Under the pieces are notes generated by a model. It made no database searches, was not told where the DNA came from, and worked only from the letters and a program-made list of their open reading frames with translations. From positions 2,437,054-2,501,053 of the forward strand of contig JAGGNK010006559.1 in NCBI GenBank assembly GCA_017590115.1: 64,000 nucleotides of DNA. Direction: 5' to 3'. The translations under genes were made by a program, and so were the position numbers. Positions 1 through 64,000 of the stretch are shown here, piece after piece. Each line of letters opens with the position of its first letter. The first letter of the stretch is position 1. Source of the DNA: Montifringilla adamsi (taxonomy: Eukaryota > Chordata > Aves > Passeriformes > Passeridae).

Positions 1-135
1 AGATCCTTCACTGGCAAAAAAACATGTGAGGCTGGGCCTGTCCACTGCCCAGCTCTCATCTCTGTGAATTCTCCAAGGTGCCAAACAATGGGATGGTGCT
101 TCTCTCCACTTTCTGTGTTGAATCTGGGCCACTGT

Positions 136-160
136 AAAAAAAAAAAAAAAAAAAAAAAAA
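136..160 (+). repeat. Poly-A run of 25
   Basis: Simple A homopolymer in the upstream flank, with no recognised retroposon body next to it. The rest of 1-1140 is AT-rich with no feature that I can support. Confidence 0.85.
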
Positions 161-1139
161 GCAAAGAAACAAAGAGCAAGAGAGAGCAAGACCCAGGTAG
201 CTTTGTGCAGGGAGATCTGGAGAGCATGCAAGGTGTTTTGTATTTCCAAGAGTACCTGTAAGTTTTCCCACAGACATGGGATAAAATACTTAAGTGGCAC
301 TTGCTGATCATAGTGGTGATCCTGCCCACTAAGCTGCAGATTCAGACTTCCTCTTCCATATGCTATTACAGGCTCATGGCTTTTGCACTCTTTTCAGCTA
401 GGTGCCTCAAATCACCCTGCTGAGGCCTGGCATCATCCCTAATGCCTAAATCAGTGCCCAAGAGCACTGCGAATTAGGCTCTGTATCTCTAGTGATGATT
501 TTCATCTTGCTTTAGATGAAGACTGCAAGAAGCATTGTCTGTGTATTTTAGAAATTACTTACTGCATCACATATGAAATGATCCCAAGCCTACACCCTGT
601 AGCTTGCGGAAATGTTCTCTTTGGACTGTGGTTGCTGAAATGGAACATCTGCATTTCCAAGAGCAACCAAATCCTCTGAATCAAAGGGCTGTGGTAGTAG
701 CCAGCACAAAACAAGAGAGCAGGAAATGTTGCTGTAGCCTGTATTTTTGCTTTAACTGTACATACTTCTCAGCAGAAAACAAAAACAAAGATGCGGGCAG
801 CTGTGGATAAGAAAAAGCAAAATGTAGAATGCCATTTCTTATTTTTTTCTGAATAAAGAAATAGCAAATACTGACATCCATGACTGAATAGCTCAAATTC
901 TCTAACACTTGCTATGAATTTGTTTCCCAACCATTATATGGAAAATAACTTATAGTGCTAATGATTCAGGTTTGCTGCTGGCAACTGTTCAGTGACCAGA
1001 GATCAATGACTTGACAATCTCTATGCAATTTATAGTGATCTTTGTAAAAATGCCATTGCCATTTATGGAACTGCAGTGGAAGTCAAAGAACCAAACCAGT
1101 ACAGTGGCCTCTGTCCAGTAATATTTGAAATTATTACTT

Positions 1140-1390
1140 TGCTCAAGTCTGAAGCTGACCCACAGGATGGTCAGGTTGGACATTAGGAGGACTTTTTTCA
1201 CAGAAAGGGTTGTTAAGCATTGGAATGGACTGCCCAGGCAGATGGCGGCATCACTATTCCTGAAGGTGTTCTAGAAAAGACTGGACATAGCACTCAGTGG
1301 CATGTTCTAATTGACATGGTGGTGTTTGGGCAGAGATTGGCCTGGGTGATCTCAGAGGTCTTTTCCAACCTAAGGGATTCTATGATTATT
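1140..1390 (+). mobile_element. CR1 retrotransposon 3' fragment
   Basis: Contains the typical avian CR1 3' UTR wording: GGTTGGACATTAGGAGGAC, CAGAAAGGGTTGTTAAGCAT, a GGTGGTGTTTGG segment, and the end AGGTCTTTTCCAACCTAAGG followed by GATTCTATGATT. It is 5'-truncated, as almost all CR1 copies are. Confidence 0.85.
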
Positions 1391-1680
1391 TCCTTATTTG
1401 AATACAAGGTCCCTGCTGTGGTCTGAAGGTAAGGTTTGAATTGGAAACACCAACACAGGCTGCAGAGGTTACATGTTTAGTGCTGGTATCTCTTCTTTCT
1501 ATTTGGTGTGCTACCTTGCACATGGCTCTTATCTGGACATAAACCGGAATGCTTTGAACTTCTGGCCCTATGGAAGCTGGCCTCTCCTTCCCTGGACACG
1601 CAGGATGGCAGCATGGCTGCCACTGAAATGGATCTCTAGAGGCCAACTTCTCCAGTCCCCCTATCAGGCAGGACAGAACG

Positions 1681-1830
1681 GCAGAATCACAGAAAGTTGG
1701 AAAGGTACTACAGTGGGTAATCCGGTCCAATCTCCTTGCTCAAGCAGGATCATCCCAGAGCACATGGCACAGGATTGCACCAATATGGTTCTGGAATATC
1801 TGCAATAAGGACCACCGACAGCCGGCTGCC
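1681..1830 (-). mobile_element. CR1 3' fragment, reverse orientation
   Basis: Begins AGAATCACAGAAAGTTGGAA and continues CTTGCTCAAGCAGGATCATC, GCACATGGCACAGGATTGCA and GGTTCTGGAATATCT, the reverse complement of a CR1 3' end. The 5' limit is approximate. The CpG-rich block starts soon after. Confidence 0.75.
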
Positions 1831-2216
1831 CAGGGCCTGGCTTTTGAAGATCCGCAAGGATGGAACCCACAACAGCTCTAGGGGTGACCCTCGCTGCCAC
1901 TTGTCCCTCCGTGCCAGTGCCAGTGCCCGTGCCGTGCCAAGGCGGCGGGAGCCACCAGCGCTGAGGCGCCTCCGGGGAGCCGGGGCGGAAACACGGCGGC
2001 AGCATCCCCCACAGCACGCCCGCGAGAAGGGGCGCTTTTCCCGGCGGGACGCTGCCCCTGAGCTCCGCGCACTTCCCGCCGGAACCGCCGGGCGGGGGCG
2101 GGCGCACAAAGCCAGCGGCTCCCGGAAGGGGGATCCCGGGCTGTCCCACCGCACCGCGGCCGGGGCCGAGCCGAACGCCCTGCCTCCCGCCCGCTCCCGC
2201 CTCTCCCGCTTTTCCC

Positions 2217-2643
2217 TTCAGCTGGACAACGAGGCTGGTGAAGGGTCTGGAGCACGAGTTTGATGGAGAGCGGCTGAGGGGGCTGGGGGTGTTTGTCCTG
2301 GAGAAAAGGAGGCTCAGGGGCGGCCTTAGCGCTCTCTAGAACCACCTGAAAGGAGCGTGTAGCAGCTGGGGCCGGCCTCTTCTCCCCGGCAACAAGCAAC
2401 AGGAGCAGAGAACACAGCCTCAAGCTGCGCCAGGGGAGGATTAGATTGGACATTAGGAAGAGTTTCTTCACAGAAAGGGTGGAATAGACTGCCCAGGGAG
2501 GTGGTGGAATCACGGTCCCTGGAGGTGTTTAAGGAAAGACGGGATGTGGCACTCAGTGGCCTGGTCTAGTTGACACGGTGGTGTTCGGTCATATGTTGGC
2601 TTGGATGGTCTCAGAGGTCTTTTCCACCCTGACCGATTCGGTG
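2217..2643 (+). mobile_element. CR1 fragment inserted within the promoter CpG island
   Basis: Runs from GGACAACGAGGCTGGTGAAG through GAGAAAAGGAGGCTCAGGGG, CAAGCTGCGCCAGGGGAGGA, TTAGATTGGACATTAGGAAG and GGAGGTGGTGGAATCACGG to GGTCTCAGAGGTCTTTTCCA. These are successive parts of the CR1 3' region. It lies about 70 bp upstream of the NRF1 site and separates two CpG-rich blocks. Confidence 0.85.
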
Positions 2644-2714
2644 ACGGCGATTCCTTCCCAGCCGCGCGCCTCTTGCCGCCGTCCCGTCCCCGCCCGCACC
2701 GGAGCCGTTCCCCC

Positions 2715-2726
2715 CGCGCATGCGCC
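2715..2726. promoter_or_regulatory. NRF1-type palindromic binding site
   Basis: CGCGCATGCGCC matches the NRF1 consensus YGCGCAYGCGCR at 11 of 12 positions. NRF1 sites typically sit just upstream of TATA-less CpG promoters. An ETS-like CAGGAAG follows at 2752-2758. Together they suggest that transcription starts at about 2730-2780; the exact start is inferred, not seen. Confidence 0.6.
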
Positions 2727-2749
2727 CCGCGCCCCGTCCCGACTGTTCA

Positions 2750-3204
2750 AACAGGAAGGCGGACATGTTGGTGGCTCTCGCAGGTTCCCTTGCAGCCGCC
2801 GGACCTCACGCTCTCCCCTCCCCTTAAGCCGCCTCCTTCCCTCCTCCCCTCTCACGCCGCAACCTCGGGTCGGTCCTGAGGCGGTCCGGGCTGCCGTCCC
2901 GTCCGTGAGGCGGAGGAGCGGAGAGGGAGGGGCTGAACCGGCGTTGGCAGCGGCGGGAGGCAGCGAGGAGGAGGAGAGAGGAAGAAAGATGCTGCTGCGG
3001 CCGTTCCGCCGGTGAGGTTTCTCGTCCGCCGCCCGCGGGGGCACTCGCCCGGTGCCTTCCTCGCTTCCTCGCCCCGTACCCACGGACGGACCGACCCCAC
3101 GGCGCTGAGACACGCCGTCGAGAGGATTCCCCTAAGTTTTATTTTTCCATCCATTTTTGTCTTGTTGGTGTGGCTGCAGGCTTTTGTCTTTTTTTTTTTT
3201 TTTT

Positions 3205-3285
<81 letters not shown>

Positions 3286-3803
3286 CCTTTTTTTTGTTTC
3301 CCCTCTTCTGTTGTTTCTTCTGGTTCACCGGAAAGAAAGCCGCGCTCCGGAACCTGGCACCGACCCGCCGGCGCTGCAGCAGCAGGGCGAGGAGGAGGGA
3401 CCGCTACGCTGGAGCCCAGGACGGCTTCCCCGGCTGGGAAAATGGGAATGCTGAGACGGTGGGGCCCGAGCAGAGGAGGGAGGGAGAGGAAACCTGCTGC
3501 TGCGGAGCTCTGAGCATCCCGGGAAGCTGCGTGCGTGCCTGGAGGAGCGGGGGGAGAAGCAGCCTCGTCCCCCGCCTGCTGCGGGCTCCCCTTGGATTCT
3601 CTGCCCCCTTGACGGGGACTTGCCCCAGAGACTTTTGTGATTGAAGGGATCTCGCAGGAGGCGCTTCCTCAGCCTGGTACAGGCTGTGGTTTCTCTTTTG
3701 TGCTCGCCTGTTCCTGGTTTTTAGTTTTTTGTTTTTTTACTTTATTATTTTTTTTAACCTTAACTTTGCTCTGGAATAAGGGAAACTTTTTAACTCCGGA
3801 AAC
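2750..3803 (+). other. ROCK1: Probable ROCK1 5' UTR with three upstream ORFs
   Basis: Between the likely start region and the ROCK1 ATG lie about 1 kb of GC-rich sequence, a long T tract and three short upstream ORFs: 2765-2827 (20 codons), 2989-3015 (8 codons, MLLRPFRR) and 3442-3513 (23 codons, with A at -3 and G at +4, a strong start context). All end before 3804. A GTGAGG at 3012 could be a donor for a UTR intron, but I could not pair it confidently with an acceptor. Confidence 0.55.
3189..3295 (+). repeat. Poly-T tract T16-CC-T79-CC-T8
   Basis: Near-uninterrupted homopolymer of T inside the probable 5' UTR, broken only by two CC dinucleotides (3205-3206, 3286-3287). If transcribed it would be a poly-U run in the mRNA leader. 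Lysine- or phenylalanine-run ORFs across it are artefacts of the homopolymer. Its exact length is likely uncertain because of sequencing slippage. Confidence 0.9.
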
Positions 3804-63758
<59,955 letters not shown>

Positions 63759-64000
63759 GTAAGACTTGTAAGGAATTTTGACATAAAATCATTTAACAGT
63801 GAATAGCTGAGACTAAAATTGTTTTAATGTAAGTAACAGCCTTGCATAAATCAGCAATTCAGAAAATCTTGCTTGAAATACAAACAAGGAACACAATATT
63901 AGAGAACATTAGATGTTGTATCTAAAATGTTATTTTGTTTGTCAAAACTGAGATTACATTGAGTAACTCTTACCTGAATTATTCATCAGAGTTGTTCTAT
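63759..64000 (+). other. ROCK1: ROCK1 intron 21 (partial)
   Basis: Starts with donor GTAAGA and runs off the window edge. No other feature seen. Confidence 0.9.

Noticed and set aside
1664..2154. Minus-strand open frames of 134-161 codons upstream of the promoter
   Set aside because: GC-rich CpG-island DNA has few stops. The frames mix CR1 with promoter sequence, and no protein family is evident.
2852..3328. Open frame with a long lysine run (minus strand), and phenylalanine-run frames on the plus strand at 3012-3644
   Set aside because: Produced entirely by the T homopolymer; no start context or homology.

Overview
This window is nuclear DNA from a vertebrate, almost certainly a bird. It carries many CR1 non-LTR retrotransposon fragments, and one repeat resembles passerine-type endogenous retroviral LTRs. 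The introns are AT-rich and the promoter is a CpG island. A passerine is possible, but that rests on recalled repeat families and not on a search.

One gene occupies almost everything, on the + strand: ROCK1, Rho-associated coiled-coil kinase 1. I could place 21 consecutive coding exons from the start codon (3804) to codon 855 (63758). All have GT/AG borders and compatible phases, and they join into an uninterrupted frame of 2565 nt. They encode the N-terminal extension, the whole AGC kinase domain, the AGC tail and hydrophobic motif, and more than half of the coiled-coil rod. The rest of the rod, the Rho-binding segment and the PH/C1 module must lie beyond the right edge.

Layout: 1-1890 is upstream flank with CR1 pieces. 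1890-4200 is a CpG island, interrupted by a CR1 copy at about 2217-2643. It holds a near-perfect NRF1 site and a long 5' UTR with three small upstream ORFs and a run of about 100 T. 3897-36600 is a 32.7-kb first intron with most of the repeats, including a 1.4-kb CR1 copy, a probable solo LTR and a 0.93-kb head-to-tail tandem duplication. 36601-48710 holds exons 2-10 (kinase and AGC tail). 51093-63758 holds exons 11-21 (linker and coiled coil). Intron 21 runs off the end.

I see no bacterial-type system, CRISPR array, tRNA or rRNA, and no second intact protein gene. The observations most worth a second look are the poly-T tract and CR1 insertion in the promoter/5' UTR, a perfect recursive-splice-like site in intron 1, exon 4 as the only length-symmetric internal exon (its loss would remove the catalytic lysine), and the very young tandem duplication.
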